DNA of 34,778 nt from Alphaproteobacteria bacterium (GCA_030433335.1 JAUILL010000035.1:1-34778), one strand, 5' to 3'. Counted from the first letter of the stretch, positions 26,290 to 34,612 are shown. Numbers and translations: made by a program. The notes: generated from the sequence alone by a model not told the origin.

Positions 26290-26568
26290 ATGACGATCAT
26301 AGCTTTCAGTCACCATGCACAAGGGCGTATCGCACAGCGCGGTCTATCGCCCCATGAAGTCCAGCTGATCCGCGATTACGGCGAGTCTCGGCAAGCTGGT
26401 GAAGGAGCGCGGAAGTTTGCTCTGTCCCGGCACAGTGTTCGAGAACTACGCGAAGACTTCTCAGACCTTTCCCGACGCCGGCTGGACTTACTGCGCCGCG
26501 CTTATGTTGTGGCAACCGACGACGTGGTCGTCACCGCTGCTTTCGCAAATCGCCCCCTGTTCAACTGA
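26290..26568 (+). CDS. DUF4258-like small protein (second copy)
   Basis: A 92-residue protein beginning MTIIAFSHHAQGRIAQRGLS. It has the same H-A-x-x-R-x-x-Q-R-G pattern as the gene at 25080-25403, followed by a similar ...RDYG turn. The remainder (SVRELREDFSDLSRRRLDLL ... DVVVTAAFANRP) is unlike the first copy. GAGG lies 9 bases before the ATG at 26290. The next gene begins 7 bases after the stop. Two members of one family head two diverging transcription units. Confidence 0.65.
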   Translation: MTIIAFSHHAQGRIAQRGLSPHEVQLIRDYGESRQAGEGARKFALSRHSVRELREDFSDLSRRRLDLLRRAYVVATDDVVVTAAFANRPLFN

Positions 26569-26575
26569 GGATACT

Positions 26576-27388
26576 ATGGCCCAAAACAGCCACACCCCCA
26601 CATCCTGTCTCTCAGCCCTTCGTGCGATGTCGCGCCAAGAGTTAGACCGGGAGATTATCAATCCCCAAGCGCTTCGCCTGGATAGCTTTACGCATAACGG
26701 CAAGCGTCTCGATACTGTCTGGGCTCCATTCGATTATGTGAACCCACGTGCTCGCGTGGTCATCGTCGGAATCACGCCAGGCCATCAACAGATGAAAAAT
26801 GCCTTACGGTCTTGTCACGCGCGCCTGAGCGTTGGTGACAGTGACGCAGAGGCACTGGCAGCCGCGAAAGTCCATTCAAGTTTCTCGGGTCCAATGCGCA
26901 ACAACCTCGTCGACTTGTTGGACGATGTCGGGATTAACCGTGTCCTTGGTTTGAGCAGCACTGCAGCCCTGTGGGAGGACGCGTCCGAACTTGTGCAATT
27001 CACGTCTGCACTGCGCTACCCGGTCTTCGTCGATGGTAAGAACTATTCAGGCCAGCCGAACATGCTGAGGCAGCAAAACCTTTCCGCGCAACTGGAGCTT
27101 TGGATGGGGGCGGAAATGCGCGCTCTACCAAATGCGATCTACGTGCCTCTTGGGCCTAAGGTCGGCGAAGCATTGGCTTGGCTCGCACCGCGCGTTGGCG
27201 TGTCTGATGCGCAAATCTTGAATGGTCTCCCGCATCCAAGCGGCGCCTCAATGGAACGCATTGCGTACTGGCTGAGGCGCAAGCCCAGAGAAATGCTGTC
27301 CGTTAAAACGAACGCAGACCGTCTCGATGCGGCGCGTGCCGCACTGCTCGCAAAGATTGCCAAGCTGGGAGGGGAAAAATGGACCTGA
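26576..27388 (+). CDS. Possible uracil-DNA-glycosylase-fold protein
   Basis: A 270-residue protein. A beta strand leading into GITPGHQQ (from residue 65) resembles motif 1 of the UDG superfamily (G-x-D/N-P-G). LPHPSGAS with His 220 resembles motif 2 (H-P-S). Between them are NLVDLLDDVGI and IYVPLGPKV, in the order expected of the fold. The usual catalytic Asp/Asn of motif 1 is Thr here, so base excision is uncertain. GAGG precedes the ATG at 26576. The gene overlaps the next by 10 bases, showing coupling. Family call is moderate; if right, it may recognise modified bases in foreign DNA. Confidence 0.55.
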   Translation: MAQNSHTPTSCLSALRAMSRQELDREIINPQALRLDSFTHNGKRLDTVWAPFDYVNPRARVVIVGITPGHQQMKNALRSCHARLSVGDSDAEALAAAKVHSSFSGPMRNNLVDLLDDVGINRVLGLSSTAALWEDASELVQFTSALRYPVFVDGKNYSGQPNMLRQQNLSAQLELWMGAEMRALPNAIYVPLGPKVGEALAWLAPRVGVSDAQILNGLPHPSGASMERIAYWLRRKPREMLSVKTNADRLDAARAALLAKIAKLGGEKWT

Positions 27389-28371
27389 AACCGCGTGATA
27401 CGGATTTTACATACCGCTTTAATGACTACGTCGACGTCTTCGATGATGAACTCGACCCTTGTGGCACGATCACACCGATCATTCACAAGATTGGCGGGTT
27501 GTTGGAGACAGTCTTCGGTGTAGACCGAGTTCAAGCGGGCATGAAAATCATCATGGAGCCAATTGCAAGCGGCAGCGAACCATGGCGTGAAGACTTGTAC
27601 ACCGCGTATTATGGCGAATTTGCCTTCACGGAAATGCTGACCGAAGTGGCCGCTTACGGTCGGTACGGCATCTTCATCAATGCGAAAAAAGACGAGCCCG
27701 AGAGCGATCTTGAGAACAAACTCAAATACATGATCGCAACAGCATCTGGCTTCCTGGATCAATGTCCCCTGGATCAATGGCTCGGAGACAATCGACCACC
27801 ACAGCTCGAAAACGCTGTCCTTCTTGCTCGGGGGCGTTGGGCTCTCGACCATGATAAGCCAATCGAGGCTCAGGCCCTGGCAAAATTGGGCGGTGTTTCC
27901 TGGGGGCGGATGCGAAACATGATCTCAGGAAAGGACGCGGTGTTCCATGCCGAGGGGGGCATGATTCCTGCACACGAGGCTCTGGATTGGCTTGCCGGCC
28001 GAGACGATTTCTATCCCTCAATCTGGCGTACAGCACGTCCGATCTGGGACGACATCGTTCATGAGAACGTTCTCCAATACGAGGACCCTGTATTCGTTCC
28101 AGCTGCACGTGACGGCGAAGTTTTCCATCCAGGGCTACAGCGCGGCGGACAATACACTGTTGGCCCGAAAGGCGAAGAGGTTCGCTATGAGCGCTTTGAA
28201 GACGCGCTCGATGCCCTGACAAGAATGACCCCACCTCGATGGCGGCGACCGGGAAAAGGAAATTCGCCTTCATGGAGCCTGGTCTCAGGGGTCGAATGGA
28301 AGCGTTCGACGATGACCGAACTGTATGAAATCGCCAAATCCATGCAGGCAATGCGGGCAGACAGTCCGTGA
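27379..28371 (+). CDS. 330-residue protein with HTH-like centre and GPKG/WRRP domain
   Basis: I do not recognise the family. The N-terminal 140 residues are acidic and aromatic with FAFTEMLTEVAAYGRYGIFI. A central section (PIEAQALAKLGGVSWGRMRN ... IPAHEALDWLAGRDDF) looks like a helix-turn-helix with a following winged part. The C-terminal 80 residues hold the GPKG...WRRP domain also found alone at 25735. GGAGGGG lies 6 bases before the ATG, inside the preceding gene. No catalytic motif is evident. It is likely a DNA-associated partner of the UDG-like protein. Confidence 0.7.
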   Translation: MDLKPRDTDFTYRFNDYVDVFDDELDPCGTITPIIHKIGGLLETVFGVDRVQAGMKIIMEPIASGSEPWREDLYTAYYGEFAFTEMLTEVAAYGRYGIFINAKKDEPESDLENKLKYMIATASGFLDQCPLDQWLGDNRPPQLENAVLLARGRWALDHDKPIEAQALAKLGGVSWGRMRNMISGKDAVFHAEGGMIPAHEALDWLAGRDDFYPSIWRTARPIWDDIVHENVLQYEDPVFVPAARDGEVFHPGLQRGGQYTVGPKGEEVRYERFEDALDALTRMTPPRWRRPGKGNSPSWSLVSGVEWKRSTMTELYEIAKSMQAMRADSP

Positions 28372-28397
28372 TGACCTGCGCCTGAAGACATCCGACA

Positions 28398-28416
28398 TGT
28401 TAACGAGACATTAACA
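28398..28416. promoter_or_regulatory. Inverted repeat before the XRE gene
   Basis: TGTTAA (28398-28403) and TTAACA (28411-28416) are spaced by 7 bases, and ACATGTTAAC/ACATTAAC also reads as a direct repeat. It lies 16 to 34 bases before the start codon, a fitting place for autorepression by the XRE protein. Confidence 0.55.
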
Positions 28417-28431
28417 TTAAAGGGAGGGCAC

Positions 28432-28770
28432 ATGCCCAAACTGACTGCTGCCGAATATCTGGCCAAAGCTATAGCCACTTCAGGAAAAACTCAGAAGGAA
28501 GTCGCAACGATCGCGGGCTTCGACAAACCGAATGTTGTAAGCATGATGAAAAAGGGCATTACGAAAATCCCAATCGATCGGGTGCCCGCTCTCGCAAAGG
28601 CATGCGGAACTGATCCGAAGGTCATGCTGCGCATCGTTATGCAGGAATATCACCCGACCGTCTGGGAGATTTTAAACGACACCCTGGGAGAGCAGATCAT
28701 GCTGTCCGAGGAAGAACGGATGTTAGTAGCGCGCCATCGTGCTAAAGCTTCGGCTTCAAAGGTCGTTTAG
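28432..28770 (+). CDS. XRE-family HTH regulator
   Basis: A 112-residue protein. Residues 5-62 form a Cro/C1-type helix-turn-helix (KTQKEVATIAGFDKPNVVSM, then IPIDRVPALAKACGTDP). A helical tail follows (WEILNDTLGEQIMLSEEERM). AGGGAGGG lies before the ATG at 28432. It follows the 330-residue gene by 60 bases in the same direction and probably controls this cluster. Confidence 0.85.
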   Translation: MPKLTAAEYLAKAIATSGKTQKEVATIAGFDKPNVVSMMKKGITKIPIDRVPALAKACGTDPKVMLRIVMQEYHPTVWEILNDTLGEQIMLSEEERMLVARHRAKASASKVV

Positions 28771-28902
28771 CAGCCCTTCACTGGTAGCAAACTGACCGGA
28801 AAGCCGCGCACGGGCAGGCAGGGTTTCAGCTGGCTGTAGCTTCCTGAAAAGAATCGCCTACATGCAAGGTCAAAATCCACCGTTTTCGACAGGCTCCAAC
28901 CC

Positions 28903-29400
28903 TCACTTACCGTTGAGATTGAAGTCGAGCAGCCGGTACATTTCGTAGTCGGTCGTCCAACGAACGCCGCAATCGTCGCAGGCATCAGGAAGATGTCGGT
29001 TCCCGAGTTTGCGGGAGGGCTTCGAGACCTCTCGGGTAACGATCACCCGCTCAGGGGCGACCAGGCCATAGGCCACGAGGAACGCGTCCCGGCCGATCTT
29101 CATGAGCTCACCGTCGTTGAAACTCGTATCCCACGCCTGATAGCCGTCCTGCAGGGCTTTCTGAACTAAAGCTGGTTCCGGGGCCTCATCAAGCATGAGC
29201 GCGGATTTCACATCATGGTCCGAGATCCATTCTGCGAGCCGCCCGGTTCCGACCGCAATCTCGTCATGGATTTCATGGGGAATTTTCACATCGCCGGCCC
29301 CACCCTTCTCGATGAGCCAGTCCCAGAACTGAGGTATCCGATTCAATGGGTAAAAATCGGCATCCGCCCGGATCAGGACGTTGGCGTCGAGCAGATACAT
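28903..29400 (-). CDS. DUF4411 PIN-like protein
   Basis: A 165-residue protein starting MYLLDANVLIRADADFYPL, with the N-terminal Asp of PIN-like nucleases. It has the DUF4411 marks FWDWLIEKG, IPHEIHDEI, the central DGELMKIGRDAFLVAYG with acidic residues, and VIVTREVSK near the end. Start and upstream stop share a base (TGATG), so it is coupled to the ImmA/IrrE-type gene. The two genes are a known type of toxin-antitoxin-like pair. RNase activity is inferred from the fold. Confidence 0.88.
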   Translation of the reverse strand: MYLLDANVLIRADADFYPLNRIPQFWDWLIEKGGAGDVKIPHEIHDEIAVGTGRLAEWISDHDVKSALMLDEAPEPALVQKALQDGYQAWDTSFNDGELMKIGRDAFLVAYGLVAPERVIVTREVSKPSRKLGNRHLPDACDDCGVRWTTDYEMYRLLDFNLNGK

Positions 29401-30644
29401 CAGTGAGCCGCCCTCGTCGTGGAGACGAAAGACCCACGTTTGCTCTCGAACTGGCGTAACAGAGGTTCGACGGCCCCCGGCTTCGCCCCCAGCAAAGCTG
29501 CTGCGCGGGTGTGAGACAGGGCATTATCTCGGACGTACCGGTGCACCACGCCCATAAGCGCGTTGCCAAGGTAGAACTGTTTCATAACGCGTGGATTGGG
29601 ACCAGTTCCATCCTCGGCACGATCACGTGCCAGCTTGGCCTGCCAACGCGCAGCATACTCGGCTCGCAAAGCGTCATAGACGGCGGCACTGAGATCACCA
29701 GTCCGATGCAGCCGGTAGGCGACCATCGGTTCACTGACCGACCAACGAGCCGCGATCGCCTCGATTGCCGCTTGGGCGGCTTTGACATCACCACCGTCGA
29801 ATGGGGCTATGCCCTCCCGGAATCTCCCCCCTGGCAGTAGGAACTCGCCGGCCACGTCATTACAGAACCGCTCCACACGCGCTTTTTCGGTAGTCGGGCT
29901 TTCCGTAGAGATCGCACCGCTCACACCGGTCTGACCGAGGAAAACATGAGCCAGCTCGTGGATCAGAGTAAAAGCACGAGCCGGACGAGCGTCTTTTGCG
30001 TTGATCACGACAAAAGGCGCGATGTTATCGGCGATCGCAAAACCCCGGAACACGCTGGCTGGGATGGCCGAATGGTGAGAACCTAGGTCTCCCAAGACCA
30101 ACACGAAAACCCCTGCGCCCTCAGCAGCCTCCCTGAGTCTTTTGAAGAGCGCCTCGGCGTCACCACGCCGTGGCGCCAAGGGGTCGAATTCCAGAACGCG
30201 GGAGATCAAGGTTACCGCATGCAGGACACCCTGCGCGACGGTAACGGATCCAACAAAATCGAGAGGTTCAAAGTCGTCCTCATCCTTCAATATATCCCGG
30301 ATCGTCTCCTGTCGGGCCCGCACATCTCGCAATAAAGCGTCCAGCATGGCGTTTGCGCGGAGGCCGCGGGTGTCCGGGGATTGACGAAAGTCGGTACCGC
30401 GCGGCGCAGCTCGGGGCGGCTCCGCCATGTAGAAGGTCAGGAGCGGTCGCCTATAGACACTGGACATCGCGTTCAGCTGGTTCCGGGTCGGCGGCTTATT
30501 CCCGCTTTCTATCGCCTCCAGCTTTTGAGCGGCGGTGCTCTTGACGCTGGTCGTGAGCTGCAGCTTGGCAGCCGCATCCTCCACGCTCAGACCTGCGGTC
30601 TCGCGTGCCCATACGAGGATTTCAGGGTTCACATTGATGGTCAT
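29400..30644 (-). CDS. HTH plus ImmA/IrrE metallopeptidase
   Basis: A 414-residue protein. The N-terminal 70 residues form an XRE-type helix-turn-helix (WARETAGLSVEDAAAKL ... KLEAIESGNKPPTRNQL). The zinc-peptidase motif is H229-E-L-A-H233 (LIHELAHVFLG), with a conserved downstream Glu region (FCNDVAGEFLLPG). The C-terminal region is helical. Such proteins can cleave a repressor or act as the antitoxin of the DUF4411 partner that follows. The reading frame is intact and length is normal for the family. Confidence 0.9.
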   Translation of the reverse strand: MTINVNPEILVWARETAGLSVEDAAAKLQLTTSVKSTAAQKLEAIESGNKPPTRNQLNAMSSVYRRPLLTFYMAEPPRAAPRGTDFRQSPDTRGLRANAMLDALLRDVRARQETIRDILKDEDDFEPLDFVGSVTVAQGVLHAVTLISRVLEFDPLAPRRGDAEALFKRLREAAEGAGVFVLVLGDLGSHHSAIPASVFRGFAIADNIAPFVVINAKDARPARAFTLIHELAHVFLGQTGVSGAISTESPTTEKARVERFCNDVAGEFLLPGGRFREGIAPFDGGDVKAAQAAIEAIAARWSVSEPMVAYRLHRTGDLSAAVYDALRAEYAARWQAKLARDRAEDGTGPNPRVMKQFYLGNALMGVVHRYVRDNALSHTRAAALLGAKPGAVEPLLRQFESKRGSFVSTTRAAH

Positions 30645-30730
30645 CTACTGTTCCATACGGGGTTTTCCCAACTTAGGCGGAAGTGGCAGCATTCGCAAAG
30701 TTTCTGGCGGTCGGATACGTGGCGGATGCG

Positions 30731-30759
30731 TTCAGCGTTGCAATTCGAGCAACGCTGAA
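30731..30759. repeat. Perfect 11-base hairpin
   Basis: TTCAGCGTTGC (30731-30741) pairs exactly with GCAACGCTGAA (30749-30759) over the loop AATTCGA. It lies 87 bases upstream of the ImmA-type gene. There is no T run, so an operator or structured leader is as likely as a terminator. Confidence 0.75.
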
Positions 30760-31010
30760 GAAGTGAAGAGCCCCCCACAAACGTCTCTCCGCGTTACAAG
30801 CCACTCCTGTTTCGGGCCCCGTAACGGGAAAATGTCAAAGATATCAACGCTGTTTCAGAATTACGCCTTTTCCGGGGTGGATATGTCTCACAGGCATGCG
30901 CCTGTGTGTGCGTGTACGTGTGTAGTCTTATATATATTTCTTTGTAACATAGATACATACACACATATATTTACCTTTATATTCATGGATTTAAGGCTGT
31001 TACAAAAGTC

Positions 31011-31054
31011 GTAACCAGGCTGTAACCGGACTGTAACAAGACCGGTTCTGTAAC
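31011..31054. repeat. Iteron-like GTAAC repeats
   Basis: GTAAC starts at 31011, 31022, 31033 and 31050. The first three are spaced exactly 11 bases apart, about one helical turn, each preceded by CT or TC. Further GTAAC or GTTAC words lie at about 30793, 30824, 30944 and 30999. The set flanks an AT-rich tract. This is what plasmid iterons look like, though they could also be operator sites. Confidence 0.6.
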
Positions 31055-31486
31055 GCCTCTCGGTCCGGCGACGATAGACACAGAGCCCGGACGACTAGAT
31101 CTGGTCCATCATGCTCCGTGCAGCCTTTCGTACCCGATTTGCGAAAACCGTTCCTGAAGTCGCGAGCCCCAGAACACGCTGCTTGGCCGCAACCCAGCAT
31201 ACTAGGGGCGCGGGAAGCTGTCTCCCCGTTGGCAAATACCCACGACGCCTTGCGAAAAAACTAACTATAAAAATCAATGCCTTAGCTTATATTCTGGATG
31301 GATATCGACGCCACGATGTGATAGAAGACCTTATGGAATCCTGGGAGGCGGACATGATCTTCACGCAGAACGCGAGACGGTAGCACCGGACGGCTGACCC
31401 GTCGCCACCTTCCAAACCCGCACCTCCACCACAGACCTGATCCGGCTCGGATTAGGGCGATTTCCTGCTGCCTGAAAGACGTCCCG

Positions 31487-31905
31487 ATGACCCTGCCGAC
31501 TTACCCCGTTCTGTCGCCAGACCTGTTCTTTCCGGGAATGTCGGAGACAGAAAAGGCCGTCCAGACCGCCCTCCTTCGGATCCTCCAGGCGCGGAACCCG
31601 GGCGTGAAAGCCCCGTCCTTTGAACAGAACCGCCGGGCCCGGAAAAGGGGCCAGCGGCTTTATGAGTGCCGCTTACGCCGCTCCGGGTTGGCCAGCCTCA
31701 AGGAGGATCAGCGCGACCAGATCATGACCTTGGCGCGATAGCCGAGGAGATCGCCCGCGCGGAGGGCGTTGCGTGCGATCTGCATTTCCCGGCGACCTAT
31801 GACCCCGAATTCCTAGACCGGATCAAGGTGATCAGGAACGGTCAGATCACACAGCTACGCGATCTGATCGCGGCCGCCACAAACCCGAGAACCGACGACG
31901 ATTGA
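31487..31905 (+). pseudogene. Unknown protein, probably frameshifted
   Basis: The first frame (31487-31741) runs through KAPSFEQNRRARKRGQRLYE to DQIMTLAR. From about 31720 the next frame continues with good coding character: AIAEEIARAEGVACDLHFP, then DRIKVIRNGQITQLRDLIAA, ending at 31905. Read together they give about 139 residues. Either a single-base deletion has broken the gene or the ribosome shifts frame. I do not recognise the family. The next gene starts 11 bases after the second frame ends. Confidence 0.5.
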
Positions 31906-31915
31906 GAGACGCAGG

Positions 31916-32443
31916 ATGGATTTTGATGATTTTCTGGACCCCTACAGGCCCCTCGCCGATGAGGTGCAAGTGCTCCGTGCGCTCTTTGACGAAACTGAAC
32001 CGGAGCGGCTGATTGGGCAGTTAACACCCTGTCTCAGGAATCTGTTCGAAGATTACTTGGAGCGCCATCTAAACCAACCACCCTCTGAACAGGAAAGGTA
32101 TGTCGGTCAGTTCCTCGAACATGCCAAACGCCTTAGCTCCATCCCGCCCACGCTGGCGGAACTGGACCGCGCACCTGTTCTGCATGGATGGTGCGCGGCC
32201 CTGTTGGGAAGCACCCCATTTTTGCTCGGTAAGGCCACCCGACACCCTCTACTTCGACAGGGGGCCCGGACCCGCACATCGCCGTTTTTCCAGATCGCGC
32301 CGGACCACGCATGGGCGCGTACCTGGAACAGATATTACGCGCTGAGTGGGTATACGCCGGACCTGCTTTTCAAGCTGCAAGCCGACGGCGTTATCGCACC
32401 AGATGTCCAGCTCATACGGCTCGATAGGAGCTCGTTGCACTGA
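31916..32443 (+). CDS. Unknown 175-residue protein
   Basis: The N-terminus is acidic (MDFDDFLDPYRPLADEVQVL) and helical (LRALFDETEPERLIGQL; LFEDYLERHLNQPPSEQERY). The later part is rich in Pro, Arg and Trp. No motif or membrane segment is visible. The stop overlaps the next ATG (TGATG at 32441-32445), so it is coupled to the GIY-YIG-like gene and probably works with it. Confidence 0.6.
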   Translation: MDFDDFLDPYRPLADEVQVLRALFDETEPERLIGQLTPCLRNLFEDYLERHLNQPPSEQERYVGQFLEHAKRLSSIPPTLAELDRAPVLHGWCAALLGSTPFLLGKATRHPLLRQGARTRTSPFFQIAPDHAWARTWNRYYALSGYTPDLLFKLQADGVIAPDVQLIRLDRSSLH

Positions 32444-33018
32444 TGACGGATTCTGAAACGATGCGGACAGTAGAGCTTATCGAGAAATTACCACGTTCCG
32501 ACACGTGGATGTGCTATATTTTGTTAGGGTATGGATGTATTTACATAGGTCAAACCGGCGCCGGTGAAAAGCGCTTTCACAGCACACTTCAAGAAAGGCC
32601 GTGGGCAATCAGTATCCGCTGGATAGATGTCCGAAAGCTTGGAATCCATGATAAATACGAAAGGGAAAATTTAGAAGCACAGTTGATTTTTAGTATATTC
32701 AAATCATGCGACGAGTTAGGAAATAAGTTCCACGTAACAAATAAAAAATTCACTCGATCACTAGGCCGATTCTCAAAAGGAAAAAATATCATCAATGGGG
32801 ATGAAATTATTAAAGTTTTCATGAATATCATCAGGTCGCATGAAGACTCGCGTGGATGCTACTTTATAGATAAGGCGAATTCACAGGACAATATGATAGA
32901 CGAAGAAGCGCAGCGGTTATCACATAAGCGGATAAGTAGAATAATGTCCGGTTATAATGGATTGAATCCGAAAAGCTTCACTTATTTTGAAATCATATTA
33001 CCCAACAATGCGAATTAA
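32443..33018 (+). CDS. GIY-YIG-like protein
   Basis: A 191-residue protein. Near the N-terminus YILLGYGCIYIGQTGAGEKR gives the paired aromatic-Ile motif of GIY-YIG domains (xxIYIGQT), followed by the conserved Arg and a later Glu (ENLEAQLIF). This is the order of the nuclease fold. The second half is unfamiliar. Base composition is strikingly AT-rich compared with the gene directly before it, so the two have different histories although they overlap. A role as a DNA endonuclease is inferred; the metal-binding Glu is plausible but not certain. Confidence 0.6.
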   Translation: MTDSETMRTVELIEKLPRSDTWMCYILLGYGCIYIGQTGAGEKRFHSTLQERPWAISIRWIDVRKLGIHDKYERENLEAQLIFSIFKSCDELGNKFHVTNKKFTRSLGRFSKGKNIINGDEIIKVFMNIIRSHEDSRGCYFIDKANSQDNMIDEEAQRLSHKRISRIMSGYNGLNPKSFTYFEIILPNNAN

Positions 33019-33050
33019 CGATCTGGAAAATATTAATAGATGGATTTCGG

Positions 33051-33314
33051 GTGAGTAATATTTTTTCAGATATTGACGTGATCGTGTTCGACGCGTTCGG
33101 AACACTCATCGAGATCACGGATAGGCGCCGACCTGTCGCGCACCTAAAGCGGAGAATGAGCCCTGAGAAGGTGAGCCTTTTTCGAAGGTTGGTGATGACC
33201 ACAAACATGACGCTGCCCGCGATCGACGCTGAGGGCCCCATCGGAAGGTTTGTGCGTAGGATTACTCTAAGGCGGAACTTTCAGAGAACATTTATGGTGG
33301 GCTGCTGTTCCTGA
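33051..33314 (+). pseudogene. HAD hydrolase, truncated
   Basis: From the GTG at 33051 the frame reads IDVIVFDAFGTLIEI, the HAD motif I (D-x-F-G-T-L), followed by a helical cap start (MSPEKVSLFRRLVMTTNM). After about 33230 the sequence no longer looks like a HAD protein and runs into the 3' flank of a resolvase. Only the first 60 residues of about 200 remain. Confidence 0.7.
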
Positions 33315-33740
33315 TCACCTTGTAAGCGGTTGATCTGCTTATGCCGAGGTGTTTCGCGGCCTGGGCGACGGATTTTCCGGCGCTGACGAGATCTCGGAGG
33401 GCTGAGATTGTCTCGGGCTGCAATGGCGGCCGCCCAAGGGTACGGCCATGCTTTCGAGCGTTGATCAGGCCGTCTTTGGTGCGCTCAGAGATCAGGCGCC
33501 GCTCGAAATGCGCAATGGCTCCGAAGACGTGGAATACGAGTTCGCCAGCGGCGGATGTCGTGTCGATCCGCTCCTCGAGGCTGATCAGGTTGATCTCTCT
33601 GGCCTTGAGGTCATCAACGGTTTCCAGAAGCTCCTTGAGTGAGCGTCCCAATCGATCGAGGCGGATGACGGCGAGGGTGTCGTTGGGCCGTGCCTGCTCA
33701 AGCAGGTCTGCCAAGCCGGGCCGCTTAAAGGGGTTTTCTG
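33292..33740 (-). pseudogene. Serine resolvase lacking its N-terminus
   Basis: The frame reads RPGLADLLEQARPNDTLAVI, RLDRLGRSLKELLETVDDL, AHFERRLISERTKDGLINAR and a C-terminal helix-turn-helix (SVAQAAKHLGISRSTAYKVI). The first 45 or so residues with the catalytic Ser (the GYARVST block) are absent. They end at a junction near 33740 where IS30 sequence begins in opposite orientation. It cannot be active. Confidence 0.85.
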
Positions 33741-33763
33741 CACTCAGCCCCACTCGACCCCTA

Positions 33764-34612
33764 CCTGAGCTGAACGGCTACTATGCGCTGAACGCTCAGG
33801 GCATGTACCAGAAGCGTCGGGCCATCCATCGAAAGATGATCGTACACCCCGAGTTAAAGGCCGCCATTGAAGATCGCCTCAAGGCCGGTTGGTCGCCAAA
33901 ACAGATCGCTGGCCGTATGCGGCTCGAACGCCATCCGATCCGTGTGAGCCACGAGACGATCTATCGGTTTGCCTACTCTAAGGATGGGCGCAAAGAACAG
34001 TTTTACCGTCACCTACCTGAACATCGCCGGCGTCGCAGACCCCGTGGTTACCGCAAGCATAACCGTGCCCACATATTCGACGTTCAAAGCCTGTCCAACA
34101 GGCCTGAACGCATTTCAGAGCGCTTGGAGTTCGGTCACTGGGAATGCGATTTGATGATGTTTCGCAAGGAACATGGAAAGGTCAATGTGACCTCCTTGGT
34201 CGAACGCGTCAGTCGGTTCACCGTCGTGATGCGCAATGAAGATCGTCAATCAAAACCGATCATGGAGGCGCTGATCCAGGGGCTCGCGCCCCTGCCCGCC
34301 GATGCGCGCCAGTCCATCACCTTTGATCGCGGCACCGAGTTCTCGGCCTGGCAGCGCCTCAAGGACGGGATCGGTGCTGATGCTTGGTTTTGTGACCCGC
34401 AAGCGCCGTATCAAAAAGGCACCGTGGAAAACACGAACAACAGATTGAGAAAGTACCTGCCCCGCTCGACTGAACCGACGGCGCTGACAAATCGATATTT
34501 GAAGTCGATTTGCCACCGCCTCAACACAACGCCACGCAAATGCTTGGACTTTCGAACGCCCGCAGAAGTATTCGAGAGCAAGCTGATGGAAATTCAGAAC
34601 CGACTGGAATAA
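33764..34612 (+). pseudogene. IS30-family transposase lacking its N-terminal HTH
   Basis: From about 33764 the frame reads PELNGYYALNAQGM, DRLKAGWSPKQIAGRMRLE, then the DDE core: Asp in GHWECDLMMF, Asp in TFDRGTEF and Glu in KGTVENTNNRLRKYLP. It ends at 34612 with a normal C-terminus. The first 60-70 residues with the two helix-turn-helix motifs are missing. An open frame continues upstream to 33341 only because it reads the resolvase antisense, so that long ORF is a chimera. Confidence 0.85.

Larger units (their letters stand above)
30645..31486. other. Long noncoding region with repeats
   Basis: About 840 bases without a gene I can support. It holds a perfect hairpin (30731-30759), an ACAGGC/GCCTGT hairpin near 30892-30907, an alternating TG/CA-rich and AT-rich tract (about 30905-30985) and GTAAC repeats (31011-31054). 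A frame at 31111-31383 has a plausible helical end (NALAYILDGYRRHDVIEDLM) but no start signal or family. An origin-like or regulatory role is possible, but no replication gene lies within the window. Confidence 0.5.

Noticed and set aside
26399..26575. A longer N-terminus for the UDG-like protein
   Set aside because: It would overlap the DUF4258-like gene; the ATG at 26576 follows GAGG and leaves a normal 7-base gap.
30535..31014. A 159-residue plus-strand ORF
   Set aside because: It starts inside the ImmA-type gene on the other strand and runs through low-complexity TG/AT tracts.
30900..31054. CRISPR array
   Set aside because: The repeats are only 5 bases with 6-base or longer spacers, without the repeat-spacer layout of an array.
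33341..34612. One 423-residue ORF as a single gene
   Set aside because: Its first 140 codons are antisense to a resolvase, and only the part from about 33764 is IS30 transposase.
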